The notes below the pieces were generated by a model that did no database searches, was not told the origin of the DNA, and saw only the letters and a list, made by a program, of their open reading frames with translations. Of a stretch of DNA of 64,000 nucleotides, positions 42,655 through 52,142 are shown piece by piece. Within the stretch, counting starts at the first letter, position 1. The number at the start of each line of letters is the position of its first letter. The stretch is from the NCBI GenBank assembly GCA_017510335.1, contig JAFWNM010000013.1, positions 248,001-312,000 of the forward strand, given 5' to 3'. The stretch comes from Paracoccaceae bacterium. Its GTDB lineage: Bacteria; Pseudomonadota; Alphaproteobacteria; Rhodobacterales; Rhodobacteraceae. Made by a program: the position numbers and the translations under genes.

Positions 42655-44322
42655 ATGTATCAGTATGATGAATTCGACCGCGCCTTCATTACCGAACGCA
42701 ACCGCCAGTTCCGCGAACAGGTGGACCGCCGCATCGATGGCAGCCTGACAGAAGAAGAATTCCGCCCCCTGCGGCTGATGAACGGCCTGTATCTGCAACT
42801 GCACGCCTATATGCTGCGGGTGGCTATCCCCTATGGCACGCTGAATTCTGCGCAGCTGCGCCAGCTTGCTATGATCGCCACACGCTGGGACAAGGGCTAT
42901 GGCCATTTCACCACGCGCCAGAACATACAGTATAACTGGCCGCGCCTGAACGATGTGCCCGATATTCTGGACGCACTGGCGCAAGTGGGGCTGCATGCCA
43001 TCCAGACATCGGGCAACACCATCCGCAATGTCACATCCGACCAGTTCGCCGCCGCCGCCGCGGACGAGATTGAGGACCCCCGCCCCTATGCCGAACTGAT
43101 CCGGCAATGGTCCACGGACCACCCCGAATTCCAGTTCCTGCCCCGCAAGTTCAAGATCGCCATCACCGGCAGCCCCAATGACCGCACTGTAACCAAGGCG
43201 CATGATATCGGCCTGCGCATGCTGCAGCGCGACGGCCAGACCGGGTTCGAGGTGATTGTGGGTGGCGGGCTTGGGCGCACACCGATGATTGGCAAGGTGA
43301 TCCGCGATTTCCTGCCCGTGGCGGATTTGCTGCCATATCTGGAAGCGATTGTCGGCACCTATAACCTGCTGGGGCGGCGCGACAACAAATACAAGGCCCG
43401 CATCAAGATTACCGTGCATGAAAACCGGCTGGAGAATGTGCGCGATATGGTGGAAGCGCAGTTTGCCAAAATCGCCCCGCAATTCGATGGGGACGCGACT
43501 GCCCAGCATCTGGCACAGTTGAAACGCCAGTTCGCCGCGCCAGACCTGCCCCCCCGCGATGATGCCCCCTACCACGCTGCGCGCGGGAGTGACGCGGTGT
43601 TTCGCGCATGGTCTGATACAAACCTGCACCCGCACCGCGTGGCAGGCTACAGCATTGTCACCATCAGCCTGAAGCCCCATGGCGGCACACCGGGCGACGC
43701 CACAGATGCGCAGATGCAGCTGATTGCCGATCTGGCCGACCACTACGCGCAAGGCGAAATCCGCGTCAGCCATGAACAGAACCTTGTTCTGCCCCATGTC
43801 GCCCTTGCCGACCTGCCCGCACTGCACAGGGCACTGCGCCGCGCAGGGCTTGCCACTGCAAATGTCGGGCTGGCGTCTGATATCATCGCCTGCCCGGGCA
43901 TGGATTACTGTGCCCTTGCCACAGCGCGGTCCATTCCCGTGGCGCAGGAAATCGCGCAGCACCTTGATGCACTGAAGCTGGAACATGACATTGGCCCGCT
44001 GAAGATCAAGATTTCGGGCTGCATTAATGCATGCGGGCACCACCATGTCGGCCATATCGGCATTCTGGGGCTGGACCGCGCAGGGGTTGAAAACTACCAG
44101 ATCACTCTTGGCGGGGACGGCACCGAAGACGCCGTCATTGGCACGCGCACGGGACCGGGGTTTGCCTATGACCAGATCGTGCCCGCGATTGAACGGATTT
44201 TGCGCGCCTATCTGGCCCTGCGCCACGACCGCGCGGAAACCTTTTTGCAGGCGTATCGTAGGTTGGGCGCAGCCCCGTTCAAAGACGCGCTTTATCATGC
44301 GGAGCAGGTCGATGCCGCATGA
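42655..44322 (+). CDS. cysI: Sulfite reductase hemoprotein (nitrite/sulfite reductase family)
   Basis: 555 residues with two ferredoxin-like half domains and two siroheme-type repeats. The [4Fe-4S]-siroheme cysteines appear as C-P-G-M-D-Y-C and G-C-I-N-A-C-G, C-x5-C and C-x3-C. Substrate-site arginines lie in R-Q-N-I-Q-Y near residue 87. It reduces sulfite to sulfide; a nitrite role is less likely given the cysH partner. No flavoprotein subunit gene is present, so electrons presumably come from ferredoxin. Its end overlaps cysH by 11 bases. Confidence 0.92.
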   Translation: MYQYDEFDRAFITERNRQFREQVDRRIDGSLTEEEFRPLRLMNGLYLQLHAYMLRVAIPYGTLNSAQLRQLAMIATRWDKGYGHFTTRQNIQYNWPRLNDVPDILDALAQVGLHAIQTSGNTIRNVTSDQFAAAAADEIEDPRPYAELIRQWSTDHPEFQFLPRKFKIAITGSPNDRTVTKAHDIGLRMLQRDGQTGFEVIVGGGLGRTPMIGKVIRDFLPVADLLPYLEAIVGTYNLLGRRDNKYKARIKITVHENRLENVRDMVEAQFAKIAPQFDGDATAQHLAQLKRQFAAPDLPPRDDAPYHAARGSDAVFRAWSDTNLHPHRVAGYSIVTISLKPHGGTPGDATDAQMQLIADLADHYAQGEIRVSHEQNLVLPHVALADLPALHRALRRAGLATANVGLASDIIACPGMDYCALATARSIPVAQEIAQHLDALKLEHDIGPLKIKISGCINACGHHHVGHIGILGLDRAGVENYQITLGGDGTEDAVIGTRTGPGFAYDQIVPAIERILRAYLALRHDRAETFLQAYRRLGAAPFKDALYHAEQVDAA

Positions 44323-45016
44323 CCTGACCGCGCTGAACACACGGTTTGAACACAGCGCCGAAGCGGGGTTGCGCTTTGGCCTGTCAGGGGCGCTGGGGCG
44401 CGTGGCGCTGGTGTCCAGTTTCGGGGCGGAATCGGCGGTGTTGCTGCATATGGTGTCGCAAATTGCGCCGGACACCCCGGTTCTGTTCATCGATTCCCTG
44501 ATGCTGTTTCCCGAAACACTGGCCTATCAGCAGGACCTTGCGGCGCGGCTGAATTTGCGTGACTTGCGCATCATCACGGCGGACCGCGCGGACCTGTTCC
44601 AGCGCGACCCCGACAATCTGCTGCACCGCGCGGACCCTGATGCATGCTGCGCCTTGCGCAAATCCCGGCCACTGGAACAGGCCCTGCAGGGGTTTGATGG
44701 CTGGATCACGGGACGCAAGCAGTTTCAGGCGGCAACCCGCACCCATTTGCAGATGTTTGAACGCGATGACACGCATCTGAAACTCAATCCGCTTGCGGCA
44801 TGGGACCGGACCGATCTGGCGGCCTATATGGACCGCTTCGACCTGCCGCGTCATCCGCTGGTGGCGCAGGGCTATCTGTCCATCGGCTGTGCGCCGTGCA
44901 CAGCCCCCGTGGCCACAGGCGAAGACCCGCGTGCCGGGCGCTGGCGCGGACAGGACAAGGTAGAATGCGGAATTCATATCGCAAATGGGCGCGTTGTAAG
45001 AAGGCAGGCATCATGA
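44312..45016 (+). CDS. cysH: Adenylylsulfate (APS) reductase, assimilatory
   Basis: 234 residues. The PP-loop region reads V-S-S-F-G-A-E-S-A-V-L-L. Cysteine pairs D-A-C-C-A-L-R-K and I-G-C-A-P-C-T bind a [4Fe-4S] cluster, marking APS rather than PAPS reductase. The catalytic cysteine is in the C-terminal E-C-G-I-H. It reduces APS to sulfite with thioredoxin. ATG 44312 overlaps the cysI stop, and the end overlaps the DUF934 gene (ATGA). Confidence 0.94.
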   Translation: MPHDLTALNTRFEHSAEAGLRFGLSGALGRVALVSSFGAESAVLLHMVSQIAPDTPVLFIDSLMLFPETLAYQQDLAARLNLRDLRIITADRADLFQRDPDNLLHRADPDACCALRKSRPLEQALQGFDGWITGRKQFQAATRTHLQMFERDDTHLKLNPLAAWDRTDLAAYMDRFDLPRHPLVAQGYLSIGCAPCTAPVATGEDPRAGRWRGQDKVECGIHIANGRVVRRQAS

Positions 45017-45390
45017 CAGTCATTGTTACCGATACCGGGTTTGACCCCGAAACATTCAACGGTCCATGGACGGACCTGCCATCGGATGCAGATGACACCG
45101 CATTGCGCGATGCCGTGGCACAGCGCCAGCCAGTCCGCATCCACTTTCCCGCCTTCAGTGACGGGCGCGGGTTCACCCTTGCAGCGCGGTTGCGGCGCAT
45201 GGGGTTTACAGGGCGGTTGCGCGCGCAAGGGCATGTGATCGCGGACCAATACGCCATGGCCCGCCGTTCCGGTTTTGACGAGGTGGAAATCAGCGCCGAT
45301 CTGGCCGCGCGCCAGCCAGAGGCGCAATGGCTTTCGCGGGCAAACTGGCGAGCGCATGATTATCGCAGCGCGCTGCGCCGCACCGGCTGA
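45013..45390 (+). CDS. DUF934 protein of the sulfur operon
   Basis: 125 residues. F-P-A-F-S-D-G-R-G-F-T-L-A-A-R-L-R and G-H-V-I-A-D-Q-Y are the DUF934 signature. The family nearly always lies beside cysH or cysI, and its biochemical role is not settled. It is the last gene of the operon, followed by a strong terminator. Confidence 0.9.
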   Translation: MTVIVTDTGFDPETFNGPWTDLPSDADDTALRDAVAQRQPVRIHFPAFSDGRGFTLAARLRRMGFTGRLRAQGHVIADQYAMARRSGFDEVEISADLAARQPEAQWLSRANWRAHDYRSALRRTG

Positions 45391-45413
45391 GCGACACCCG
45401 CCGGTAGATACAA

Positions 45414-45443
45414 AAAAGGCCCCGAATTTCTTCGGGGCCTTTT
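45414..45443. terminator. Bidirectional terminator between the cys operon and rpsA
   Basis: AAAAGGCCCCGAA (45414-45426), loop TTTC, TTCGGGGCCTTTT (45431-45443). Both ends have a T-run in reading direction, fitting convergent transcription. Confidence 0.9.
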
Positions 45444-45470
45444 CAATTCGATTGTCGATACCGACCGGAC

Positions 45471-47150
45471 TTAGCTGCGGTCTTTCAGGGCTGCGCCCAG
45501 AATGTCGCCCAGCGATGCGCCAGCATCAGAAGACCCGTATTGTTCCACGGCTTCTTTTTCTTCCGCAATCTCGCGGGCTTTGATCGACAGACCAATGCGG
45601 CGGGTCTTGCTGTCCACAGACGTGACGCGCGCATCAACCTTGTCGCCGACCTGGAAGCGCTCGGGGCGCTGGTCTGCACGCTCAAGGGCCAGATCCGACC
45701 GCCGGATGAAGGATTTCATGTTGTTGAATTCAACTTCAATCCCGCCTTCTTCGATGGCGCTGACAGTGCAGGTCAGGATCGAGCCGCGTTTCACACCTTC
45801 GACCGCATCAGTGAAGCTGTCGTTTTCCATTGCCTTGATGGACAGGGAGATGCGCTCTTTCTCGACATCGACATCTGCCACAACGGCCTGAACCGTGTCG
45901 CCTTTGCGGAAGTCCTGAATGGCTTCTTCGCCACGCTGGTCCCAGCTGATGTCGGACAGGTGAACCATGCCGTCGATATCGCCTTCCAGACCAACAAACA
46001 GACCGAATTCGGTGATATTCTTGATTTCACCTTCAATCTGGGTGCCGGCAGGATGGGTTTCGGCAAACACTTCCCACGGGTTGCGCAAGGTTTGCTTCAG
46101 GCCCAGCGACACGCGGCGCTTGTCACCGTCGATTTCCAGAACCATGACATCGACTTCCTGGCTGGTCGAAACGATCTTGCCGGGATGCACGTTCTTCTTG
46201 GTCCAGGACATTTCGGAAACGTGAACCAGACCTTCAACACCGGCTTCCAGCTCAACAAATGCGCCGTAATCGGTAATGTTGGTCACGCGGCCCTGATGCA
46301 CGGAACCCAGCGGGTATTTCGCGCCAACCGAATCCCATGGATCGGCTTGCAGCTGCTTGATACCAAGGCTGATGCGGTGGGTGTCCTTGTTGATCTTGAT
46401 GACCTGCACCTTGATCGTTTCACCAATGGTGACAACTTCGGACGGGTGGTTGACGCGGCGCCATGCCATGTCGGTGACGTGCAGCAGGCCATCAACGCCG
46501 CCCAGATCAACAAACGCACCGTATTCGGTGATGTTCTTGACCACACCATCTGCGATCTGGCCTTCGGCCAGTTTGGCGATGACTTCGGCGCGCTGCTCGG
46601 CGCGGCTTTCTTCCAGAATGGCACGACGCGACACAACGATATTGCCACGGCGACGGTCCATTTTCAGAATCTGGAATGGCTGCTTCAGGCCCATCAGCGG
46701 GCCAGCATCGCGCACGGGGCGCACATCGACCTGGCTGCCGGGCAGGAACGCCACAGCACCGCCCAGATCGACAGTGAAGCCCCCCTTGACGCGGCCAAAG
46801 ATCGCGCCTTCGACGCGGTCCTGGTCGGCATAGGCTTTTTCCAGACGGTCCCAGGCCGCTTCGCGGCGGGCCTTTTCGCGGCTGATGACGGCTTCACCGC
46901 GGGCGTTTTCGACACGCTCAAGGTAAACCTCGACATCATCGCCAACAGCCACTTGCGGGGCTTCGCCGGGGCTTGCAAATTCTTTCAGTTCGACGCGGCC
47001 TTCCATCTTGTAGCCTACGTCGATAATGGCCTGACCTGCCTCGATGGCGATCACACGGCCAGTGACAACACTGCCTTCGGCAGGGGTGTCCATTTCGAGG
47101 CTTTCAGCGAGCATTGCCTCGAATTCTTCCATGGTTGCTTTAGCGCACAT
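45471..47150 (-). CDS. rpsA: 30S ribosomal protein S1
   Basis: 559 residues with six S1 OB-fold repeats. Repeats 3-6 show the strong G-x-V-x-x-I-T-x-Y/F-G-A/L-F-V-x-L pattern (N-I-T-E-Y-G-A-F-V-D-L, N-I-T-D-Y-G-A-F-V-E-L, N-I-T-E-F-G-L-F-V-G-L), followed by H-V-S-E-M-S-W or H-L-S-D-I-S-W. It brings mRNA to the 30S subunit. AAAGGAACC lies before ATG 47150. The 284 bases upstream hold its promoter; I could not place boxes with confidence. cmk, its usual neighbour, is not adjacent. Confidence 0.97.
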   Translation of the reverse strand: MCAKATMEEFEAMLAESLEMDTPAEGSVVTGRVIAIEAGQAIIDVGYKMEGRVELKEFASPGEAPQVAVGDDVEVYLERVENARGEAVISREKARREAAWDRLEKAYADQDRVEGAIFGRVKGGFTVDLGGAVAFLPGSQVDVRPVRDAGPLMGLKQPFQILKMDRRRGNIVVSRRAILEESRAEQRAEVIAKLAEGQIADGVVKNITEYGAFVDLGGVDGLLHVTDMAWRRVNHPSEVVTIGETIKVQVIKINKDTHRISLGIKQLQADPWDSVGAKYPLGSVHQGRVTNITDYGAFVELEAGVEGLVHVSEMSWTKKNVHPGKIVSTSQEVDVMVLEIDGDKRRVSLGLKQTLRNPWEVFAETHPAGTQIEGEIKNITEFGLFVGLEGDIDGMVHLSDISWDQRGEEAIQDFRKGDTVQAVVADVDVEKERISLSIKAMENDSFTDAVEGVKRGSILTCTVSAIEEGGIEVEFNNMKSFIRRSDLALERADQRPERFQVGDKVDARVTSVDSKTRRIGLSIKAREIAEEKEAVEQYGSSDAGASLGDILGAALKDRS

Positions 47151-47434
47151 TCAGATATGGTTCCTTTTTCATCATGTTTCTGGCCTGACGGTTGACTCCG
47201 CCGGTCTTTGGACTGGGATCACGAAGACCACACCAAGGCTGCTTCTGAACACGCAACAAACACAAAGGGTCGCGGCTTGCGCCCGACCCTGCCTGTTCAG
47301 AATGTGACCTTCGGTCTTCTTGATTGCGGGTTTCCTAGCGCCAGCATCGCGTTTACGCAAGCGCGGAATGCCCCCCGAAGGCAAAACAAGTGGCGTTTTG
47401 CCGCTTTTTCAACGACTCTGCGGTGCGAATTCCG

Positions 47435-48211
47435 TCATTCCTGCGCCAACAGGGCCTTCACACGCTGCGCTTCCTGCGCCATGCCCCATGGCGGGTTCAG
47501 CACCACCAGCCCCGCGCCCACCATGCGGTGCCCCTTGCGCACAGGCGCAAAGCCGATCTCGAACACTGCCGCATCCGGGTGGTCTTGCCCGATGCGCGCC
47601 AGCATCGGCCCATGCAGCCCGGCCTGAAGCACCGGATACCACAGCATCAGCACACCCACATTCCACTTGCGCCGCAGATCGCCCAGCAGCTTGGGCAAGC
47701 GGGCGTAATCCTCCTTCACCTCGTAGGAGGGGTCAATCATCAGCACCCCGCGCCGGGGCGTGGGCGGGCAAATTGACAGCGCCATGTCCAGCCCGTCTTC
47801 TTGGCGCAAATGCGCACCCGAACCCGCCATGTGCATGCGCAACGCAGCAAATTCGCGCGGGTGCAGTTCGGCCAAGGTCAGGCTGTCTTGCGCGCGCAAC
47901 AGGCGCGCGGCAATCAGCGGGGACCCGGGATAGGCCGCGCCCCCGTGCTGCGCACGAATGGCATTCAGCGCGACACTATAGGGATGGTCCGGGGCAAAAC
48001 GCGCCTGCATGCGCGCGATCCCGGCCGCAGCTTCGCCGGTTTTCAGCGCTTCGGGGGCATCGAGCGCATACAACCCCCGCCCCGCATGCGTTTCAATATA
48101 GCTTAGCGGTTTATCCTTGGCTGTCAGATAGGCCAGCACCCACGCCAGAAGCGCGTGTTTCTGGACATCCGCCAGATTTCCGGCATGGTAGATATGTTGA
48201 TAGGACAGCAT
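47435..48211 (-). CDS. rlmJ: 23S rRNA (adenine-N6) methyltransferase RlmJ
   Basis: 258 residues from ATG 48211 (L-S-Y-Q-H-I-Y-H-A-G-N-L-A-D-V-Q-K-H, the invariant RlmJ start). Y-I-E-T-H-A-G-R-G-L-Y starts the SAM site, and the catalytic motif IV is M-I-D-P-S-Y-E. RlmJ methylates A2030 of 23S rRNA. AAGG precedes the start. A longer frame to 48307 is basic and unlike the family. Confidence 0.94.
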   Translation of the reverse strand: MLSYQHIYHAGNLADVQKHALLAWVLAYLTAKDKPLSYIETHAGRGLYALDAPEALKTGEAAAGIARMQARFAPDHPYSVALNAIRAQHGGAAYPGSPLIAARLLRAQDSLTLAELHPREFAALRMHMAGSGAHLRQEDGLDMALSICPPTPRRGVLMIDPSYEVKEDYARLPKLLGDLRRKWNVGVLMLWYPVLQAGLHGPMLARIGQDHPDAAVFEIGFAPVRKGHRMVGAGLVVLNPPWGMAQEAQRVKALLAQE

Positions 48212-48310
48212 GGCCTTGTCTTGCACTGAATTGGGGGCGCCTTCAATGGCGCAGCGGCGCGCGCGCCGCAATTTCCGCCCGCGCGCCCCCAACCGTCGCC
48301 CTGTCACACA

Positions 48311-49165
48311 TCAGTCACCATGGGAAACACAGTTGTCCTGCACCCCGCGACAGCCCAGAAAAATCCCGCTCATGCCGTTGTTTTCATTCACCCCAATGTC
48401 GAATGTGCCTGCCACTTCATTGGCTTGCGGACCGTAAAAAGCCCCCTGCGCACTGCCGCCCGCCAACTGGCTGTTGAAGGTGAATGTGCTTGCATCTGTC
48501 GTGGCGAACTGGCCGGTCTGGCGGTCAATTGTCACATTGTTGAACCCTGCGCGCACTTCCGTGGTGGTATCGCGCAAGGTGCCCGTCATGCTGCCCGACA
48601 ACACACCGCCGTCAAAATTGACCGTCATGGCAATGCCCCCTTCGGCAATACCGCCCTGTCCGCCGACAATGGCACCGGCCATGAAATGCCCGCGATAATC
48701 CTGCACCCCCTGCGGCAAGGCGGGGCGTGTGGCCACACTGCCGGGCGCAGAATGATAGATGCGATGATAAGACTGTGAAATCTGCCCATCCACAGCGTGA
48801 TCCAGCCGCAAACTGCCCGCATAGGCATATTCGCCTGCCATGCGCCCTTCCAATGTGCCGGTTTCCAACGTTCCCGCCGGCCCGCCAGCCACGCGGCAGC
48901 TTGCGCCAGAGTAATCCTCGCAAATCACGATGGCATCTTTCAGAAAACCGTCTTCAAACTGAAATTGCACTTCGCCGGACTCGCGCAAACTGACGAACAC
49001 GCGCGACGCGTCGCCTTGCGCCCCGACACCCTGACTTAAAACACTTGTGAAGCTGCGTGTCACTACGGGCGCGCCACCGCCACCGCCGCCACTGTCCCCA
49101 CCGCTACATGCTGCAATGAAAAACGCTGCCCCCAACAGGGCCGCGCCTGAAATCACTTTGCTCAT
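48311..49165 (-). CDS. TbpB-like surface lipoprotein
   Basis: 284 residues from ATG 49165 with GAGG in front. The signal peptide ends A-F-F-I-A-A-C-S with a lipobox cysteine at residue 20, then a glycine linker. The C-terminal 130 residues read as an eight-strand barrel of the transferrin-binding-protein-B type: G-G-I-A-M-T-V-N-F-D-G-G-V-L-S-G-S-M-T and G-A-F-Y-G-P-Q-A-N-E-V-A-G-T-F. Proteins with this barrel often reach the cell surface through a SLAM translocon. No SLAM or TonB receptor gene is near, so ligand and export route are open. Confidence 0.75.
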   Translation of the reverse strand: MSKVISGAALLGAAFFIAACSGGDSGGGGGGAPVVTRSFTSVLSQGVGAQGDASRVFVSLRESGEVQFQFEDGFLKDAIVICEDYSGASCRVAGGPAGTLETGTLEGRMAGEYAYAGSLRLDHAVDGQISQSYHRIYHSAPGSVATRPALPQGVQDYRGHFMAGAIVGGQGGIAEGGIAMTVNFDGGVLSGSMTGTLRDTTTEVRAGFNNVTIDRQTGQFATTDASTFTFNSQLAGGSAQGAFYGPQANEVAGTFDIGVNENNGMSGIFLGCRGVQDNCVSHGD

Positions 49166-49332
49166 AATCTGCCTCACTCGAAAAACCGCATCTTTTGCGC
49201 GGATTAAGGACAGAATCAGCATATCAGCGGGCAAAGTCAACAAGAACGGGCAACGCCACAGCGCGGTGTTGCAAGGACGACTCAGCTATTCAGGGGGGAA
49301 CAAATGCCGCCAGCCCCTGCAGTGACCAGGGG

Positions 49333-50559
49333 TTAGCGTATCTCGCTTTGTGCAGGGCGCAGCGCCAGCCAGATCAAGGCCCCGCCCGCCAGCACCAAGA
49401 AGGGCAGCATCGCCATATTGACCAGTTGCCAGCCGGTTTCCGTTGTACCCCCTGAACAATTCATCAAGGACCCCGAACTCAGGGACGCCAGAAACACACC
49501 CCCGAAAACGATCATGTCGTTCAGGCCCTGAACCCGACCGCGTTCTTCCACCGAATAGGATGCCGTCAACATGGATGTCGCGCCAATGAAGCCGAAATTC
49601 CAGCCCACGCCCAGCAGGATAAGCGCCAGGTAGAACTGCTCCAACTCCACGCCCGACATGGCCACTGCCCCTGCCCCCCCAAGGATGACAAGCCCCAGCC
49701 CCACGATATTGCGCGCCCCGAACCTTGCAATCAGATGGCCCGTAAAGAAGGACGGCGCATACATGGCCAGCACATGCGCCGAAACGATATTGGCCGCATC
49801 CGCAGTGCCGAACCCGCAGCCCACAACCGCCAACGGTGTGGACGTCATGACCAGATTCATCAACGCATAAGCCACTGTGCCGCAAATGATGGCCACGGCA
49901 ATGACCGGCGTTTGCAGCATTTCACGCCGTGAACGGCCTTGCGGCAGGCTAAGGTCGGGTTTGGCAGGGGTCGGAATATCCAGCAGGCTTAGCAGCGCCA
50001 TGCCCGCAAGGTTCAGCAAGATAACGCCAAGATAGGTGGCCAGAAACGGCACGGGCATCGCCTCGGCGGTGAAGGACACCAGTTGCGGGCCAAAGACTGC
50101 CGACAAAAGCCCTCCCGCCATGACATAGGAAATGGCCTTGGGGCGGAATTCGGGGCTGGCCGTGTCGGTTGCCGCAAAGCGGTAGAACCCGTTTGCCGAC
50201 ATATAAACCCCGGTCAGCAAGGACCCCAGCAGAAACAGCGTGAAACTGCCCAGCATCAGCGCATAGGCCCCGATGGCCGCACCCACGGCCCCTGCCCCGC
50301 AAGCAACCCAGAACCCCGCACGCCGCCCGTAAGCTTGCATGAACCCCGACAGTGGTGTGGCCGTCAGCATGGACCCCAGCACGATCAGCGAGATGGGCAA
50401 TGTGGCCCAGCACGGGTTGGGTGCCAGCATTTGCCCCGCCAGCCCGCCAATGATGAAAATCACCGGAAGCTGTGCGCCCACGACCGCTTGCGCGGCCACA
50501 AGCACGATTACATTGCGCTTGGCGCGGGCATCATCATGGGTTGCAATCATGTCTGTCAT
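49333..50559 (-). CDS. MFS transporter
   Basis: 408 residues from ATG 50559 with about twelve membrane helices. The loop after helix 2 reads G-F-M-Q-A-Y-G-R-R-A-G-F, an MFS loop 2-3 motif (G-x-x-x-D/Y-R-x-G-R-type). A central cytoplasmic loop lies around S-L-P-Q-G-R-S-R-R-E. Substrate unknown. The upstream in-frame extension to 50661 overlaps the divergent glycosylase gene and is not used. Confidence 0.85.
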   Translation of the reverse strand: MTDMIATHDDARAKRNVIVLVAAQAVVGAQLPVIFIIGGLAGQMLAPNPCWATLPISLIVLGSMLTATPLSGFMQAYGRRAGFWVACGAGAVGAAIGAYALMLGSFTLFLLGSLLTGVYMSANGFYRFAATDTASPEFRPKAISYVMAGGLLSAVFGPQLVSFTAEAMPVPFLATYLGVILLNLAGMALLSLLDIPTPAKPDLSLPQGRSRREMLQTPVIAVAIICGTVAYALMNLVMTSTPLAVVGCGFGTADAANIVSAHVLAMYAPSFFTGHLIARFGARNIVGLGLVILGGAGAVAMSGVELEQFYLALILLGVGWNFGFIGATSMLTASYSVEERGRVQGLNDMIVFGGVFLASLSSGSLMNCSGGTTETGWQLVNMAMLPFLVLAGGALIWLALRPAQSEIR

Positions 50560-50609
50560 ACGCGCAGGATTAGCCAATCGCTGTGCCAAGGAAAAGGGGA
50601 ATTTTACAT

Positions 50610-51269
50610 GTGCACCAGTTTGTCGCGCAGGGCGTGCTGATGGTCGGGCGTATTCTGACATCTGATGACTGCATGGCCGAAGGGGCCGCCTGGCTGGCAG
50701 AAGCGGAGCCGCGCTTTGCCCACGCGCTGGCGCTGACCGGCACGCCCCCCCTGCGCAGGCGGGATGACGGGTTTGCGCAATTGCTGTCCGCGATTGTCAG
50801 CCAACAGGTCAGCACCCATGCCGCACGCGCCATCTGGGGCCGGATGGAAGATGCAGGCCTGACCACGCCCGCCGCCGTTCTGGCCGCAGATGATGCGATG
50901 CTGCGCGCGCCGGGCCTGTCGGGGCAGAAAATGCGCTATGCCCGCGCGCTGGCCAGTGCGGGCATTGATTTCGACGCCCTGCGCACCCTGCCCGACACCG
51001 AGGTGACCCGCATTCTGGTCGAGGTGCCGGGCATTGGCCGCTGGACAGCGGAAATATACGCCATGTTCAGCCTTGGGCGCGCAGATGTGTTTGCCCCTGC
51101 CGATCTGGCCTTGCAGGAATCCGCGCGCCGCCTGTTCGGGCTGCAGGACCGCCCGCGAGAGGCCGCCTTGCGCACCATGGCAGACGCATGGTCGCCCTGG
51201 CGCACAGTTGCAGCGGGGCTGCTATGGGCTTATTACCGCGTGGAAACCGACAGGGAAGGCATTTTATGA
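50610..51269 (+). CDS. DNA-3-methyladenine glycosylase II (AlkA/HhH-GPD type)
   Basis: 219 residues from GTG 50610 (AAAAGGGG upstream); ATG 50640 is the alternative. The helix-hairpin-helix V-P-G-I-G-R-W-T-A-E is followed at 17-18 residues by the catalytic aspartate in F-A-P-A-D-L-A-L. It removes alkylated bases from DNA. There is no iron-sulfur loop, which argues for AlkA rather than MutY or Nth. Its stop overlaps the esterase start (ATGA), so the two are coupled. Confidence 0.9.
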   Translation: MHQFVAQGVLMVGRILTSDDCMAEGAAWLAEAEPRFAHALALTGTPPLRRRDDGFAQLLSAIVSQQVSTHAARAIWGRMEDAGLTTPAAVLAADDAMLRAPGLSGQKMRYARALASAGIDFDALRTLPDTEVTRILVEVPGIGRWTAEIYAMFSLGRADVFAPADLALQESARRLFGLQDRPREAALRTMADAWSPWRTVAAGLLWAYYRVETDREGIL

Positions 51270-51928
51270 CCCGTATTCTGACATCTGCCCGCAAGGGCGC
51301 ACCCAAGGGGCAGGCAAAATCCGCCGTGATTTTCGTGCATGGTTATGGCGCGGATGGCGCCGACCTGCTGGGGCTGGCCGACCCGTTGGGGCCACATATG
51401 CCCCACACGGCCTTTTATGCGCCCAACGCGCCCGAACGCTGCACCGGCAACCCGATGGGGTTTCAATGGTTCCCCATTCCATGGCTGGACGGATCATCAG
51501 AAGAAGCGGCACTTACAGGACTGGAAGCGGCCGCAAACGATCTGGATGCCTTCATCGATCAGGTGCTGGCCGATGAAGGGCTGGAACCGGGCGCGCTGGC
51601 GCTGGTGGGGTTTTCCCAAGGCACGATGATCAGCCTGCATGTCGCCCCGCGCCGCAAGGACGCGCTGGGGGGGATCGTGGGGTTTTCGGGGCGGCTGATG
51701 CAGCCTGAACATCTGGCTGATGACGCGCAGTCTTACCCGCCTGTCCTGCTGGTGCATGGCGATCAGGACGAAATCGTGCCCCCGCAGTCACTGTCCGACG
51801 CCGCAGACGCCCTGACAGCGGCAGGGTTTGAAACCTATGCGCATGTGTCCAAAGGCACCGGCCACGGCATCGCCCATGACGGTCTGTCCCTCGCGCTGTC
51901 GTTCTTGCGCGACAAACTGCCTGGGTAA
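51266..51928 (+). CDS. Phospholipase/carboxylesterase (alpha/beta hydrolase)
   Basis: 220 residues. The nucleophile elbow is G-F-S-Q-G-T (serine about residue 117). The oxyanion region is F-V-H-G-Y-G-A-D-G. The aspartate lies in V-H-G-D-Q-D-E-I-V-P and the histidine in G-T-G-H-G-I, completing the triad. It matches the carboxylesterase 2/acyl-protein thioesterase type. Substrate not known. Confidence 0.92.
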   Translation: MTRILTSARKGAPKGQAKSAVIFVHGYGADGADLLGLADPLGPHMPHTAFYAPNAPERCTGNPMGFQWFPIPWLDGSSEEAALTGLEAAANDLDAFIDQVLADEGLEPGALALVGFSQGTMISLHVAPRRKDALGGIVGFSGRLMQPEHLADDAQSYPPVLLVHGDQDEIVPPQSLSDAADALTAAGFETYAHVSKGTGHGIAHDGLSLALSFLRDKLPG

Positions 51929-51962
51929 CAGCAGTCGCGGGGAATACGGCCCGCGCCACAGG

Positions 51963-52112
51963 TCGGGCCGTGGTCTGCCGGTCCGGCGTGGGAGGCGTTC
52001 ACTTTATGCTGGCGGCATATTCCGGCATCAAAGGTTTGGCGTGTCGCTGGCAAAATCAGCAGGCCGCGGGACGGCCCACCGATGGCGCGGGCCACCTACG
52101 GCCTTGGCTCCG
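51963..52112. repeat. Dispersed 150-bp repeat, copy 1
   Basis: Related to 59189-59330. A 47-base core (52060-52106) matches 59272-59318 at 44 positions. A second conserved patch near the left end reads GGTCTGC...TCCGGCG. It lies between a plus-strand and a minus-strand gene end. Confidence 0.7.
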
Positions 52113-52142
52113 TGCTTTTGGGTGCTCTAAGGGGTGCTGGGG

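Noticed and set aside
42619-44490. 623-codon open frame on the minus strand
   Set aside because: It mirrors cysI; the low-complexity residues and lack of family motifs show it is a shadow frame.
45540-47195. 551-codon open frame on the plus strand
   Set aside because: It is antisense to rpsA, whose six S1 repeats are unmistakable.
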